Source: Caulobacter sp031457805
GTDB taxonomy: Bacteria > Pseudomonadota > Alphaproteobacteria > Caulobacterales > Caulobacteraceae
Reading direction: 5' to 3'
Assembly: GCF_031457805.1 (NCBI RefSeq)
Contig: NZ_JAVDXI010000001.1
Coordinates: forward strand, 1-64,000
DNA length: 64,000 nt
Positions 25,289 to 34,358 of this stretch are shown in pieces; position 1 is the stretch's first letter, and each line of letters starts with the position of its first letter. The translations under genes were made by a program, and so were the position numbers. The notes under the pieces are model-generated. The model worked only from the letters and a program-made list of their open reading frames with translations. It made no database searches and was not told the DNA's origin.

Positions 25289-26396
25289 AAGGGCGCTCCG
25301 TGAAAACCGAGCGAGCGGGATCCGCCGCAAGCGCCAAGCGACTTCTCGGAAACGCCTCGGGGAGCTCGTCGCGAAGGAAGGCCATCATCTTTTCCCGGAC
25401 TTCGCAACGCAGGTCGAAGGTGGTCGGCGCGTTGCGCGCGCTGACCAGGCAGCGGATCTCCATGACGTCGGGGCGGATATCGGTGACAGCCAGATTGACG
25501 ACCTTACCGTCCCAGAGCGGGGAGGCGCGGGCGATTTCCTCCAGCTTCGTCCGTAGCCGATCGACAGGCGCGGCGGGGTCGACATACAGCATCGCCGTCC
25601 CGATCAACGCGGCGTTCTCCCGGGTCCAGTTCTGGAAGGGCGTCTGGATGAAATAGGTCAGCGGGAGGACGAGGCGTCGCCAATCCCAAAGACGGACGAC
25701 GACGTATGTGGCGGTGATCTCCTCGATGTTTCCCCACTCCTTCTCGACGATGACGGCGTCGTCGATCCGGATGGGCTGGGTCACTGCGATCTGGATGCCT
25801 GCGATAAGGTTGGTCAGCAGCGGTTGGAGGGCCAGGCCGACGATCAGGCTCGCCGCGCCTCCGGCGGCCAGCAGGCTGACGCCCCATTGCTTGACGCCCG
25901 GCACGGTCATCAGGGCCAGGGCCAGAGTAAAGAGTCCGACCAGGATCGCCATCGCCCGCCGCAGGATCCGCACCTGGGTCACGTGCTTGCGCGCCAGAAG
26001 ATTGTCTTCGACGTCCACCTTGAAGCCACGCAGGTAGAGCGCCGCGCCGATGTCCAGCGCGGTCATGGCGATCCAGCCGATCAGGAGAATGAAGAGGACA
26101 AGCAGCACGTGCCGTCCCGCGTCGGCCTGGCCGGCCGAGAGCGGCGCTGCTGAAACGGCCGGGCCCAATGCGGCGACGATCAGCGCCATCCGCGTCGGGC
26201 GACGGGTGCGCGCGATCAGAGCCTGCCAGAAGGCGTCGCGGCGAGAGAGGGTTCGGCGGACCAGCCTGACCGCAAGGGCATGCGTCGCCAACGCCGCGAA
26301 GAGCGCGAGAGCGATCACGCAAAAGCTTACAAGCCAGGGCGGGGCCCAAGCGAACCCGGTGACGAACGAGGAAAGCGCGGTGGAAAAGGCGTCCAT
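25284..26396 (-). CDS. MscS-family mechanosensitive ion channel
   Basis: A 370-residue inner-membrane protein with about four N-terminal hydrophobic segments, then the pore-lining helix and beta domain of the MscS family. The segment GVSLLAAGGAASLIVGLALQ near residues 172-191 matches the TM3 pore helix with its Gly/Ala packing. RLWDWRRLVLPLTYFIQTPFQNW matches the conserved MscS beta-domain segment. It would open under membrane tension during osmotic downshock. It is upstream of the ureide operon but separated by an AT-rich promoter-like gap, so the link is probably only positional. Confidence 0.88.
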   Translation of the reverse strand: MDAFSTALSSFVTGFAWAPPWLVSFCVIALALFAALATHALAVRLVRRTLSRRDAFWQALIARTRRPTRMALIVAALGPAVSAAPLSAGQADAGRHVLLVLFILLIGWIAMTALDIGAALYLRGFKVDVEDNLLARKHVTQVRILRRAMAILVGLFTLALALMTVPGVKQWGVSLLAAGGAASLIVGLALQPLLTNLIAGIQIAVTQPIRIDDAVIVEKEWGNIEEITATYVVVRLWDWRRLVLPLTYFIQTPFQNWTRENAALIGTAMLYVDPAAPVDRLRTKLEEIARASPLWDGKVVNLAVTDIRPDVMEIRCLVSARNAPTTFDLRCEVREKMMAFLRDELPEAFPRSRLALAADPARSVFTERPS

Positions 26397-26441
26397 GACC
26401 AGGGCGAACGCCTCGCCGGGGTCATGGCTCCCTCAACCGCG

Positions 26442-26849
26442 TCAGCGCGCGCCGAACCAGCGCGCCGCCGCATAGCCGGCGGACGCCGCGACGGTGGTGA
26501 TGAATGTCCCCCAGGCCATGTCGACCAGGGTGATCGTCGTCGACCAGGTCTTCATGGTCGCCTGGTTGGTCAGGTCGTAGGTGGCGTAAGCGACGAGGCC
26601 GAAGACGGCGGCGTGGACCAAAAGGCGCTTCCAGCCGCCCTCGCGCAGCGCCGGCATCACCGCCAGGATGACGATGCCCGCCACATAGAGCAGGTAGAAA
26701 ACGACGGCCGGCGGCATTGAAGGCTTTTCAGCCAGGAGTTCGCCGATCCGGGGCTGGTACAGCCGATTGACCATCTGGGCCAGCCAGATGATGTCGAGGA
26801 CCAGCATCGCCAGAGCGGTCCCGACATAGGCGACGGCGAACTGGATCAT
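26442..26849 (-). CDS. DUF2177 family membrane protein
   Basis: A 135-residue membrane protein with four predicted hydrophobic segments, matching the DUF2177 family in length and in motifs LDIIWL near residue 18 and LVHAAVFGLVAYATYDLTN near residues 77-95. Its function is unknown. ATG 26849 overlaps the upstream methyltransferase stop (ATGA). In alphaproteobacteria this family often travels with the CFA-like, FAD oxidoreductase and DUF1365 genes, as here, which suggests a role in modifying membrane lipids. Confidence 0.82.
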   Translation of the reverse strand: MIQFAVAYVGTALAMLVLDIIWLAQMVNRLYQPRIGELLAEKPSMPPAVVFYLLYVAGIVILAVMPALREGGWKRLLVHAAVFGLVAYATYDLTNQATMKTWSTTITLVDMAWGTFITTVAASAGYAAARWFGAR

Positions 26850-27889
26850 TGGGCCGTCTCCAAGGGAACCGGGCGCATCCGATAGTGGCTGACGCCCCAT
26901 TCCTCGCCGCCGCGATGGCCGAACAGGCCAGCAGTCGCCAGGAAGAACAGGCGCCAGCGGCGGCGCCAGACTGTAGCGTGCTTGCCGTAGACCTCGGCGA
27001 GGATCGGATCGATCGTGGCGCGGCGGGCGTCGAAGTTCTCGAGCCACTGACGGGCTGTGCGGGCGTAGTGTTCGCCGCTCCAGCGCCAGTCGCGTTCGAC
27101 GGTGAAGAGATCAGGGAACTGTCGCGGCAGGTCGTGGCTGGGCATCACGCCGCCGCTGAAAAAGTACTGCGCGATCCAGTCGGCGGGATCGTCGATCTCG
27201 AAGCGATAGGGCGTGTTCTTGTGCGTGAAGACGTGCAGGAAGAGCAGACCGTCCGGCTTGAGCCAACCGCGCACCCGGGTCAGCAGGGCCCGCCAGTTGG
27301 ACATGTGCTCGAACATCTCCACCGAGACCACGCGGTCGAAGCGCTGGTCGGTCTGGAAGTCGTTCATGTCCGCGGTGATCACCGTCAGGTTCGTCAGGCC
27401 CATCTGGGCCGCGCGGGCCTCGATGAAGGCGCGTTGCGAGGCCGAGTTCGACACTGAAGTGATGCTGGAGTTGGGGCACCGTGAAGCCATCCATAAGGAC
27501 AGCGAGCCCCAGCCGCAGCCCAGCTCCAGGACCGATTGCCCGTCCAGGAGATCGGCGTGTTCGGCCGTTTCACGCAGCGCCGCAGCCTCGCCCTCGGCCA
27601 GGGTGGTCGCGCCCGGCGGATAGAGTCCGCTGGAGTACTTCAGGTTCGGGCCCAGCACCGCCTCGAAAAACGGTGCGGGAAGCTCGTAGTGCTGTTCGTT
27701 GGCGTTGGCGGTATGGGTCGCGATCGGTCGCGTCTCCATCTCCCGGGCGAAGGCCGACGTCGCGTCGGACGGCGCGTGTTGCAGGCGGCGGCGGGCGTCG
27801 CCCACCAGAAAGTCGATGGCGGCGCGCGACACGACGTCGGGCATCGGCGCGTCCTCGAAGGCGTGGATCGCGGTCTTCACCAGGCTCAT
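26846..27889 (-). CDS. Cyclopropane-fatty-acid synthase-family SAM methyltransferase
   Basis: A 347-residue SAM-dependent methyltransferase of the CFA family. The SAM site is VLELGCGWGSLSLWMA near residue 120, followed by SVSNSASQ and VVSVEMFEHM, all typical. The N-terminal domain is shorter than in classic Cfa (about 380 residues). The position normally occupied by a Cys in the YSCxY motif reads YSSGLYP (Ser87), so activity may be fatty-acid methylation rather than cyclopropanation. It is divergent from the FAD oxidoreductase gene. Related clusters in other alphaproteobacteria respond to oxidative stress. Confidence 0.85.
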   Translation of the reverse strand: MSLVKTAIHAFEDAPMPDVVSRAAIDFLVGDARRRLQHAPSDATSAFAREMETRPIATHTANANEQHYELPAPFFEAVLGPNLKYSSGLYPPGATTLAEGEAAALRETAEHADLLDGQSVLELGCGWGSLSLWMASRCPNSSITSVSNSASQRAFIEARAAQMGLTNLTVITADMNDFQTDQRFDRVVSVEMFEHMSNWRALLTRVRGWLKPDGLLFLHVFTHKNTPYRFEIDDPADWIAQYFFSGGVMPSHDLPRQFPDLFTVERDWRWSGEHYARTARQWLENFDARRATIDPILAEVYGKHATVWRRRWRLFFLATAGLFGHRGGEEWGVSHYRMRPVPLETAQ

Positions 27890-28008
27890 GCGTCAATCTC
27901 CGGGAGGATCGCTGACAGTTACGCGCCAAGGCGCTGTTCGGATGCGTCCGACCGTCGCAAGCTTGCGTACCTCTCATCAGCGCCGCCTTGGCGCGCTGGG
28001 AGATTGTC

Positions 28009-29337
28009 TTGGTCAACCTCGTTCCCCGTCAGTCTGTGGCCGTCGTCGGCTCCGGCGTGTCCGGCCTCTCCGCCGCGTGGCTTCTGTCCCACCGGCATGA
28101 CGTGACGCTGTACGAGGCGGACAACCGACTAGGCGGTCATGCCAACACCATCCTCGCCGAAGGTGTGGCCGTCGACACCGGCTTCATCGTCTACAACGAG
28201 CCGAACTATCCGAACCTGACGGCTCTGTTCCGGCATCTCGGCGTCGAGACGACCGAAACCGACATGTCGTTCGGCGTTTCGCTGGACGGCGGCGCCTTGG
28301 AATACTCCAGCACCAAGCTGCTGGCGCAGAAGCGCAACGCCGTGAACCCGCGCTTCATCAAGATGCTGCTGGACGTCGTGCGGTTCTATCGCGAGGGGCG
28401 GAACATCCCAGCGGATCTGGAGCGGGGCGGGCTGTGCCGGCTGGACGACTACCTGCGCCGCCAGGGGTTCGGCCGCGCGTTCCAGGAAGATCACCTGCTG
28501 CCGCAGGCCGCCGCAATCTGGTCGGCCTCTTTGCGCGACATCCGCGAGTTTCCGGCCGCCGCGCTCCTGCGGTTCTTCGACAATCACGGCCTGATGCTGC
28601 CGATCGACAAGCGGCCGATCTGGCGAACCGTCGTCGGCGGCTCGGCGCGCTATGTCGAGAAGCTGGCCGCCGGCGTGTCGGGACCGATCCTCACCGGGCG
28701 TCCGGTCAAGGCCATCCATCGCGGGCCGGACGGCGTCAAGATCGAGGACGCGACGGGTGAGACCCGGGCGTTCGATCACGTGGTGATCGGCGCGCACGCC
28801 GACCAGGCGCTGTCGATGCTGGCCTCGCCGAGCATCGAGGAACGCGAGCTGCTAGGCGCGTTCCGCTACAGCCGTAACCGCGCAGTGCTGCACAGCGATC
28901 CGGCCCTGATGCCCCGTCGCCGTCGCGCGTGGGCCAGCTGGAACCACGTCGGTCGTCGCGGCGAGGACGGCGAGGGCGGCGTCACCTACTGGATGAACAT
29001 CCTCCAGCCCTTGGGGACCGAGCGTCCGTACTTCCTGTCGCTGAACCCGATGCAGGATCCGGCCGGCCTGATGCACGACCAGGTCTATGAACATCCGCTG
29101 TTCGATGGTCCGGCCATGCTGGCCCAGCGCCGCCTGTGGTCGCTGCAGGGGCGTCGGCGCACCTGGTTCTGCGGCGCCTATTTCGGCTCCGGCTTCCACG
29201 AGGACGGCCTGCAGGCCGGTCTCGCCGTCGCCGAGCAGCTGGGCGGGGTGCGTCGCCCGTGGCTCGTGCCCAACCCGTCCGGCCGTATCGTTCTGGAGAC
29301 GGCAGAGCCCGCCGCTGATCGCGAGTTGGTTGCGTGA
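28009..29337 (+). CDS. FAD-dependent oxidoreductase (amine oxidase-like)
   Basis: A 442-residue flavoprotein with a GSGVSGLSAAW dinucleotide-binding motif near residue 14 and the ATG/GAHADQAL and GSGFHEDG segments of the NAD(P)/FAD oxidoreductase-amine oxidase family. TTG 28009 is chosen because TGGGAGA lies 5 nt upstream; a TTG at 27988 has no ribosome site. It overlaps the DUF1365 gene by 4 nt (GTGA). With the divergent CFA-like gene it forms a conserved cluster thought to act on unsaturated or methylated phospholipid fatty acids; the substrate is unproven. Confidence 0.85.
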   Translation: MVNLVPRQSVAVVGSGVSGLSAAWLLSHRHDVTLYEADNRLGGHANTILAEGVAVDTGFIVYNEPNYPNLTALFRHLGVETTETDMSFGVSLDGGALEYSSTKLLAQKRNAVNPRFIKMLLDVVRFYREGRNIPADLERGGLCRLDDYLRRQGFGRAFQEDHLLPQAAAIWSASLRDIREFPAAALLRFFDNHGLMLPIDKRPIWRTVVGGSARYVEKLAAGVSGPILTGRPVKAIHRGPDGVKIEDATGETRAFDHVVIGAHADQALSMLASPSIEERELLGAFRYSRNRAVLHSDPALMPRRRRAWASWNHVGRRGEDGEGGVTYWMNILQPLGTERPYFLSLNPMQDPAGLMHDQVYEHPLFDGPAMLAQRRLWSLQGRRRTWFCGAYFGSGFHEDGLQAGLAVAEQLGGVRRPWLVPNPSGRIVLETAEPAADRELVA

Positions 29338-30107
29338 TCTCCCGCTCGGGGCTTTATGCGGGCCATGTCGTTCACGACCGGACCCGCCCCAAGCGCCATC
29401 ACCTGCGCTATGGCGTTTTCATGTTGTTGCTGGATCTCGACGAGATCGAGGCGCTGAACGCACGGCTTCGTCTTTTCTCGCGCCGAACCTGGAACCTGGT
29501 CGGATTTCACGATCGCGACCATCTCGACGACCCCCATGCGACGCTCAAGGAAGAGATCCTGGCGAAGCTCTCAGCGCAGGGCCTGGCGGAGGGTGTAACC
29601 AGCATCCGCGTCCTGACCATGCCGCGGATTATGGGCAAGGGGTTCAACCCGCTCACCGTATTCTTCTGTCACGATGCGCAGGATCGTCTTCTCGCCACGG
29701 TCCATGCCGTACGTAATACTTTCGGGCAGCGTCACGATTACATCATGTCCGCACGCCTGGGCCTCGACGGCTGGGTCGAGCAGGAGGCGGGCAAGGCGTT
29801 CTACGTCTCGCCGTTTCTGCCCATGAACCTGCGCTACGACTTCGAAACCAAACCGCCCGCCGACGCGGTCAGCGTGGGGGTCGACGTGCTGGACGAGACC
29901 GGCGTCATCTTGTCGGCCACCTTCGCCGGCGCGCGTCGAACGCTGACCGATGGCGCCATCCTGAAGGCCCTGGCCACCCACCCCTGGCAGGTCGCCGGCG
30001 TTCTGGTGGCGATCCACTGGGAAGCCCTCAAGATCATCCTCAAGGGCTTCCGCTACTATCCGCAGGACAAGGCCACGCGCGGTCTGCGACGACCCGCTGC
30101 GACCTGA
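29334..30107 (+). CDS. DUF1365 family protein
   Basis: A 257-residue protein of the DUF1365 family, recognisable from the N-terminal GLYAGHVVHDRTRPKRHHLRY, from GKGFNPLTVFFCHD and from VRNTFGQRHDY. Its biochemical function is unknown, and it consistently neighbours FAD oxidoreductase and CFA-like genes. The start GTG 29334 overlaps the upstream stop by 4 nt, implying coupled translation. The 3' end faces trmFO, 7 nt away from its stop codon. No signal peptide is evident. Confidence 0.88.
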   Translation: MISRSGLYAGHVVHDRTRPKRHHLRYGVFMLLLDLDEIEALNARLRLFSRRTWNLVGFHDRDHLDDPHATLKEEILAKLSAQGLAEGVTSIRVLTMPRIMGKGFNPLTVFFCHDAQDRLLATVHAVRNTFGQRHDYIMSARLGLDGWVEQEAGKAFYVSPFLPMNLRYDFETKPPADAVSVGVDVLDETGVILSATFAGARRTLTDGAILKALATHPWQVAGVLVAIHWEALKIILKGFRYYPQDKATRGLRRPAAT

Positions 30108-30114
30108 GCCGCCT

Positions 30115-31524
30115 TCAGGCCATCCAGGCTTCGAGGTCCTTCAAAGCCCGCAGGCTCATCAGCCGCTTCTTGGCGCGGCCGCGCTCCTTCAGCGGAATCT
30201 TCTTGCCGTCTTCGTCGACCTTGGGCGCTTCCAGCGGTGGCAAGAGGCCGTAGTTGATGTTCATCGGCTGGAAGCTGCCAGGGCCAACACCCGCATCCAG
30301 ATGGCCGCCGGTGATGTGCTCCACGAGGGCTCCCAGGGCAGTGGTCGGCGGCGGGGCGTCGATCGGCGCGCCCTTACGGTCGGCGGCGGCGAAGCGGCCG
30401 GTGAGCAGGCCCATGGCGGCGCTCTCGACATAGCCTTCGACGCCGGTGACCTGGCCCGCAAAGCGCAGGCGCGGCATCGCCTTCATTCGCAGCGACTTGT
30501 CCAGAAGCTTGGGCGAATTGATGAAGGTGTTGCGGTGCAGGCCGCCCAGGCGGGCGAACTGGGCGTTCTCCAGGCCCGGGATCATGCGGAAGGTCTCAGC
30601 TTGGACGCCGTGCTTCAGCTTGGTCTGGAAGCCCACCATGTTCCACAGCGTGCCCAGCGCGTTGTCCTGGCGCAGCTGGACGATGGCGTAGGATTTGACG
30701 GTCGGGTCGCGGGGATTGGTCAGGCCCACCGGCTTCATAGGACCATGGCGCAGGGTCTCGCGGCCGCGTTCGGCCATGACCTCGATCGGCAGACAGCCGT
30801 CGAAATAGGGAACGTTCTCCCACTCCTTGAACTCGGACTTGGGGCCGGCCAGCAGGGCGTCGATGAAGGCCTCGTACTGGTCCTTGTTCATTGGGCAGTT
30901 GATGTAGGCGGCCGCGTCCCCGCCGGGGCCTTCCTTGTCGTAGCGCGACTGACGCCAGGCGACGTCCATGTTGATGGACTCAAAGTGAATGATCGGCGCG
31001 ATGGCGTCGAAGAAGCTGAGCTGGCCTTCGCCGGTCAGGTCCAGGATCGCCTGGGCGAGCGCCGGCGAGGTGAGCGGACCCGTGGCGACGACGACATTGT
31101 CCCACTCCGCCGGCGGCAGGCCGGCGATCTCCTCGCGGACGATCGTGACCAGCGGGTGCTGCGACAGGCGCTTAGTGACTTCGGCGGAGAAGCCGTCGCG
31201 GTCGACGGCCAGGGCGCCGCCGGCGGGCACCTGGTGCTGGTCGGCGCAAGCCATGATCAGGCTGTCCAGCTTGCGCATCTCGGCGTGTAGCAGGCCCACG
31301 GCGTTGAACTGCCAGTCGTCCGAGCGGAACGAGTTGGAGCAGACCATCTCGGCCAGGCCGTCGGTCTGGTGGGCGTCGGTGACGACTTTGCCGCTGGCGT
31401 CGTCCTTGCGCATCTCGTGCAGGATCACCGGCACACCGTTTTGGGCGATCTGCCAGGCGGCTTCGGAACCGGCGAGGCCTCCGCCAATGACGTGGACAGG
31501 TTGGTAGGTCGAGTTCGTGGTCAT
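30115..31524 (-). CDS. trmFO: tRNA (uracil-54-C5) methyltransferase, folate-dependent
   Basis: A 469-residue FAD/folate enzyme that makes ribothymidine at position 54 of tRNA, using methylenetetrahydrofolate. The GGGLAGSEAAWQ flavin motif is at residues 14-25. MVCSNSFRSD (Cys62) and YINCPMNKDQYEAF near residue 210 carry the conserved cysteines. The length matches TrmFO (about 440-470). The C-terminus has a Lys/Arg-rich extension. The gene is independent of its neighbours, with a divergent promoter region before the membrane protein cluster. Confidence 0.95.
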   Translation of the reverse strand: MTTNSTYQPVHVIGGGLAGSEAAWQIAQNGVPVILHEMRKDDASGKVVTDAHQTDGLAEMVCSNSFRSDDWQFNAVGLLHAEMRKLDSLIMACADQHQVPAGGALAVDRDGFSAEVTKRLSQHPLVTIVREEIAGLPPAEWDNVVVATGPLTSPALAQAILDLTGEGQLSFFDAIAPIIHFESINMDVAWRQSRYDKEGPGGDAAAYINCPMNKDQYEAFIDALLAGPKSEFKEWENVPYFDGCLPIEVMAERGRETLRHGPMKPVGLTNPRDPTVKSYAIVQLRQDNALGTLWNMVGFQTKLKHGVQAETFRMIPGLENAQFARLGGLHRNTFINSPKLLDKSLRMKAMPRLRFAGQVTGVEGYVESAAMGLLTGRFAAADRKGAPIDAPPPTTALGALVEHITGGHLDAGVGPGSFQPMNINYGLLPPLEAPKVDEDGKKIPLKERGRAKKRLMSLRALKDLEAWMA

Positions 31525-31622
31525 GGCGCGCCCTATACCCCCGGCTGTCGTTTGGCGAAACCTCGTGTAGGCTCACGATCCTGGGCCGGGCCCTGCGCGC
31601 CGGGCGAGCATGGGGAGGGGAC

Positions 31623-32561
31623 ATGGCGAGGTTTTCCGTGACCGAGGCGGCGACAGCCGGGTTTGGTGTCATTGGCCGCAAGCCTTTGGCGGTGGTCGGC
31701 TGGGCGCTCGCCTTGGCCGTCGGGATGATCATTCCCGCGATCCTGGGCTTCGTGGCGCTGGGGCCGCAGTTCCAGCAGATGATACAGATCGCGATGACCC
31801 AGAAGGAGGGCGCGCCCGACCCAGAGTTTATGCGTCAGATGATGCAGGCGCAGTCGGGCATGACGGCGGCCAATCTGCTGTTCTGGCTGTGGTCGTCCTT
31901 CATCAAGGCGGTGTTCTGCGCGGCGGTGTTCCGTGCGGTTCTCACCCCCAATTCGTCTTCGTGGGCCTATCTGCGGATCGGTTCACGCGAGATGTGGCTG
32001 ACCCTGCTGCTGCTGGTCGAGCAGGTGCTGATCATGATTGTCGCCTTCGTCGTGGCTCTGGTCATCGCGGTCTTAGCGGCGGTGGCGGGCGTCAGCGGCG
32101 GCGAGAATGGCGCGATGGCGGCGGTCAGCACGGCCTTTGTCGGCGCTGCGGTCGCCGTGATTGTTCTGGTGTGGGTGGCTTTGCGCCTGTCGATGGCTGC
32201 GCCGATGACCTTCGTCGACAACCAGTTCCGACTCTTCGAGTCCTGGGCGCTCACCAAGGGCCAGGGCTGGCGCCTGCTGGGCGTGGCGCTGCTGGTCGTC
32301 GTGTTCGTGATCGGTGTCGAGATCCTGGTCGCCGCGGTGCTGCTGGGGACGGTCTTCGCGGCAGGCGGATCGCTGGCGGCGTTGCACGGCGACGGCGGCT
32401 TTGAGGCCTTCATGGCGCGGCCGCCGCTGGACATCCTGCGCGACGTGTGGCCCTGGGCCGCCGTCATCGGGATGGTCGCAGCCCTGTTCAGCGCGGTGGT
32501 TCAGGCGATTTTCTACGCGCCGTGGGCGGCCGTTCATCGGGCGCTGACCTCGGAGACCTGA
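31623..32561 (+). CDS. Multi-pass membrane protein, paralog 1 of a four-gene family
   Basis: A 312-residue protein with about six hydrophobic segments and no recognised catalytic motif. It shares two signatures with the genes at 32711, 33473 and 35142: WAYLRIGSREMW near residue 115 and ALRLSMAAPMTF...TKGQGWRLLG near residues 188-222. It starts MARFSVTEAATAGF, much like paralog 4 (MAKFSASDAAFSGF). GGGGAGGGG precedes the ATG. This family resembles the membrane domain seen in glycerophosphodiester phosphodiesterase-type proteins, but I cannot assign a function. Confidence 0.8.
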   Translation: MARFSVTEAATAGFGVIGRKPLAVVGWALALAVGMIIPAILGFVALGPQFQQMIQIAMTQKEGAPDPEFMRQMMQAQSGMTAANLLFWLWSSFIKAVFCAAVFRAVLTPNSSSWAYLRIGSREMWLTLLLLVEQVLIMIVAFVVALVIAVLAAVAGVSGGENGAMAAVSTAFVGAAVAVIVLVWVALRLSMAAPMTFVDNQFRLFESWALTKGQGWRLLGVALLVVVFVIGVEILVAAVLLGTVFAAGGSLAALHGDGGFEAFMARPPLDILRDVWPWAAVIGMVAALFSAVVQAIFYAPWAAVHRALTSET

Positions 32562-32593
32562 CGCGCCGTGTCGCGGGCGTTACGCTCTCGGCA

Positions 32594-32648
32594 AATCTAG
32601 GGCTCGCTGCGCGCCGCCATCGCCAGACGCGCGACGAGACCCTAGATT
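32594..32648. repeat. Long hairpin between paralogs 1 and 2
   Basis: AATCTAGGGCTCG (32594-32606) pairs with CGAG-A-CCCTAGATT (32635-32648) with one bulged base, and the inner sequence adds a GCGCG/CGCGC pair, for roughly 18 paired positions. There is no T-tract after it. It lies in the 149-nt gap before the second membrane gene and may be a processing site, an attenuator or a small repeat element. Confidence 0.55.
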
Positions 32649-32710
32649 GTCAGGGAGAGCGGCGACTCGTCCGAGCCTGGACCGAACGCCGCGCCTGAGG
32701 GACGGACGGG

Positions 32711-33463
32711 ATGACGGAAGGATCGGCGGGAGTCAGCGCGACCCTGCGGGCGGGCCTTTCTGATGTGGGCGGCGCGGTGCGCGACTGCTGGGGCGCGTTG
32801 GCCTTCGCAGCGATGCTCAGCCTCGCTGCGGGCTCGGCGCCGTCAGGGGCGAGGTTCGTGATCGCTCTGATCGCCGGGGTCGTCGCCCAGGGCGCCCTGT
32901 TTCGGCGCGCTTTCAGCCGCGCGGCGGGGCTGAAGGGGCTGCGCTGGGGGCGGGACGAGTGGCGCTTGCTGGCCGCCCAGCTGATGATCCTGGGCCTGTT
33001 CGCCCTGATCGGCTCCATCCTGCTGGTGATTGTCGGCGGCGTCGCGCTGGGCGTCGCGCGTACCGCCGCGCCAGACTTTGATCCCTCGACCGCGGACGCC
33101 TGGCGCGCGGCGTTCGCCCAGGCCGGGCCTGCGGGCCTGGTTGTAGCGATTGTACCGCTGGCCAGTCTGTTCGTCCTGATCTGGCTGGGCCTACGCCTGT
33201 CGCTGTCCGCTCCCGCCACGGTCGATCAGGCCGGCGTGCGGGTGCTCAGCGCCTTTCCCCTGACCCGTGGGCGGACTCACATCCTGCTGATCGTCGGCCT
33301 TGCCATATCGATCCCGGTCATCGTCCTCAGCGCCCTGCTCGGCTTGGCGCCAGGGCAGGGCGCGGCGGTGGCGTCGGTGATGGCCGTCTGCACCTATTTC
33401 TACGCGATGCCCGCCTGGACCGGCGCGCTCGCCCACTTCTATCGCCACCGTGCGGAACAGTAG
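32711..33463 (+). CDS. Multi-pass membrane protein, paralog 2
   Basis: A 250-residue membrane protein, shorter than its neighbours at the N-terminus. It shares GRDEWRLLAAQ near residue 77 (compare YLRxGxxE) and LGLRLSLSAPATVD...LTRGRTHILL near residues 159-195 with the other three paralogs. The AYLR portion is degenerate, reading LRWGRDE. It is probably co-transcribed with paralog 3, which begins 9 nt after its stop codon. The function is unknown. About six hydrophobic segments are predicted and no signal peptidase site is seen. Confidence 0.75.
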   Translation: MTEGSAGVSATLRAGLSDVGGAVRDCWGALAFAAMLSLAAGSAPSGARFVIALIAGVVAQGALFRRAFSRAAGLKGLRWGRDEWRLLAAQLMILGLFALIGSILLVIVGGVALGVARTAAPDFDPSTADAWRAAFAQAGPAGLVVAIVPLASLFVLIWLGLRLSLSAPATVDQAGVRVLSAFPLTRGRTHILLIVGLAISIPVIVLSALLGLAPGQGAAVASVMAVCTYFYAMPAWTGALAHFYRHRAEQ

Positions 33464-33472
33464 GACGCCTGG

Positions 33473-34357
33473 ATGTCTGTACGCCCCGTCGACGCCGCCC
33501 TTGAAGGTCTGCAGACCATGCGCCGCCGGCCGCTGACCGTGCTGGCCTGGGCGGGCTTTTCGCTCGTCATGCTGCCGATCCTCGGCCTCTTGGTGAAGAT
33601 CGGGCTGGGCGAGGAGGGGCGCCAGGTCCTGGCCGGGCGTGGGTCCTCTGCCGATCCGCGTGAGCTGCTCGACCTCGTCATGAACCTGGGCGGAGTGATG
33701 GTGCTGCTGGTCGCCCTGGCCCTGCTGCTGGGGGCGGTGCTGCAGGCGGCGATCATCCGCTCGGTGCTTGAGCCCAGCAACGATCGCTTCGCCTACCTGC
33801 GGCTAGGCAAGGAAGAGATTCAGCTGCTGATCGTGTCGCTGATCACCTGGGCCACGGCGCTGCTGTGCACGATCATCCCGTCCGGCGTCGTGGTGCTGGG
33901 CTCATCGTTGCTGTCGGGCGCGGCGGCGGCGTGGTTCGCGTTCCTCGGCGCCCTGTCGGTGATCGGCTTCTCGCTGTGGGTGGCGGTGCGCCTGTCGCTG
34001 CTGGGGCCGCACGCCTTCTCACATCATCACATCGACATCCGTGCGGCCTGGATCCAGACCCACGGACAGTTCTGGCGGCTGCTGGGCATGTTGGTGCTGA
34101 CGATCGTGATCTGGATCCTCGTCCCGCTGCTCGGCGCGGCCGTGGCCGGGGTGATCGGACAATCGCTCACGGCGGTGGTCAATCTGGGCGCCAGCGGCCT
34201 GGCGGCCAGCAGCTCGTGGCTGATCCTGACCCTGCTGGCCAATCTGCTGCTGGCCCCGATCTTCCTGACGCTGCAGACGGTGATCCTGGTCGCCGCCCCG
34301 GCCCGCGCTTTCGCCCAGCTGAACCAGGACGAGATCGACGCGGGCCTTCACGCCTAA
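33473..34357 (+). CDS. Multi-pass membrane protein, paralog 3
   Basis: A 294-residue membrane protein sharing FAYLRLGKEE near residue 105 and VAVRLSLLGPHAFS...THGQFWRLLG near residues 166-206 with paralogs 1, 2 and 4. The C-terminus is soluble and acidic (QLNQDEIDAGLHA). It is probably co-transcribed with paralog 2 (9-nt gap). Its stop codon lies 1 nt from that of the convergent GST gene. No catalytic motif is visible; the conserved cytoplasmic loop suggests an interaction or transport role. Confidence 0.78.
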   Translation: MSVRPVDAALEGLQTMRRRPLTVLAWAGFSLVMLPILGLLVKIGLGEEGRQVLAGRGSSADPRELLDLVMNLGGVMVLLVALALLLGAVLQAAIIRSVLEPSNDRFAYLRLGKEEIQLLIVSLITWATALLCTIIPSGVVVLGSSLLSGAAAAWFAFLGALSVIGFSLWVAVRLSLLGPHAFSHHHIDIRAAWIQTHGQFWRLLGMLVLTIVIWILVPLLGAAVAGVIGQSLTAVVNLGASGLAASSSWLILTLLANLLLAPIFLTLQTVILVAAPARAFAQLNQDEIDAGLHA

Positions 34358-34358
34358 C

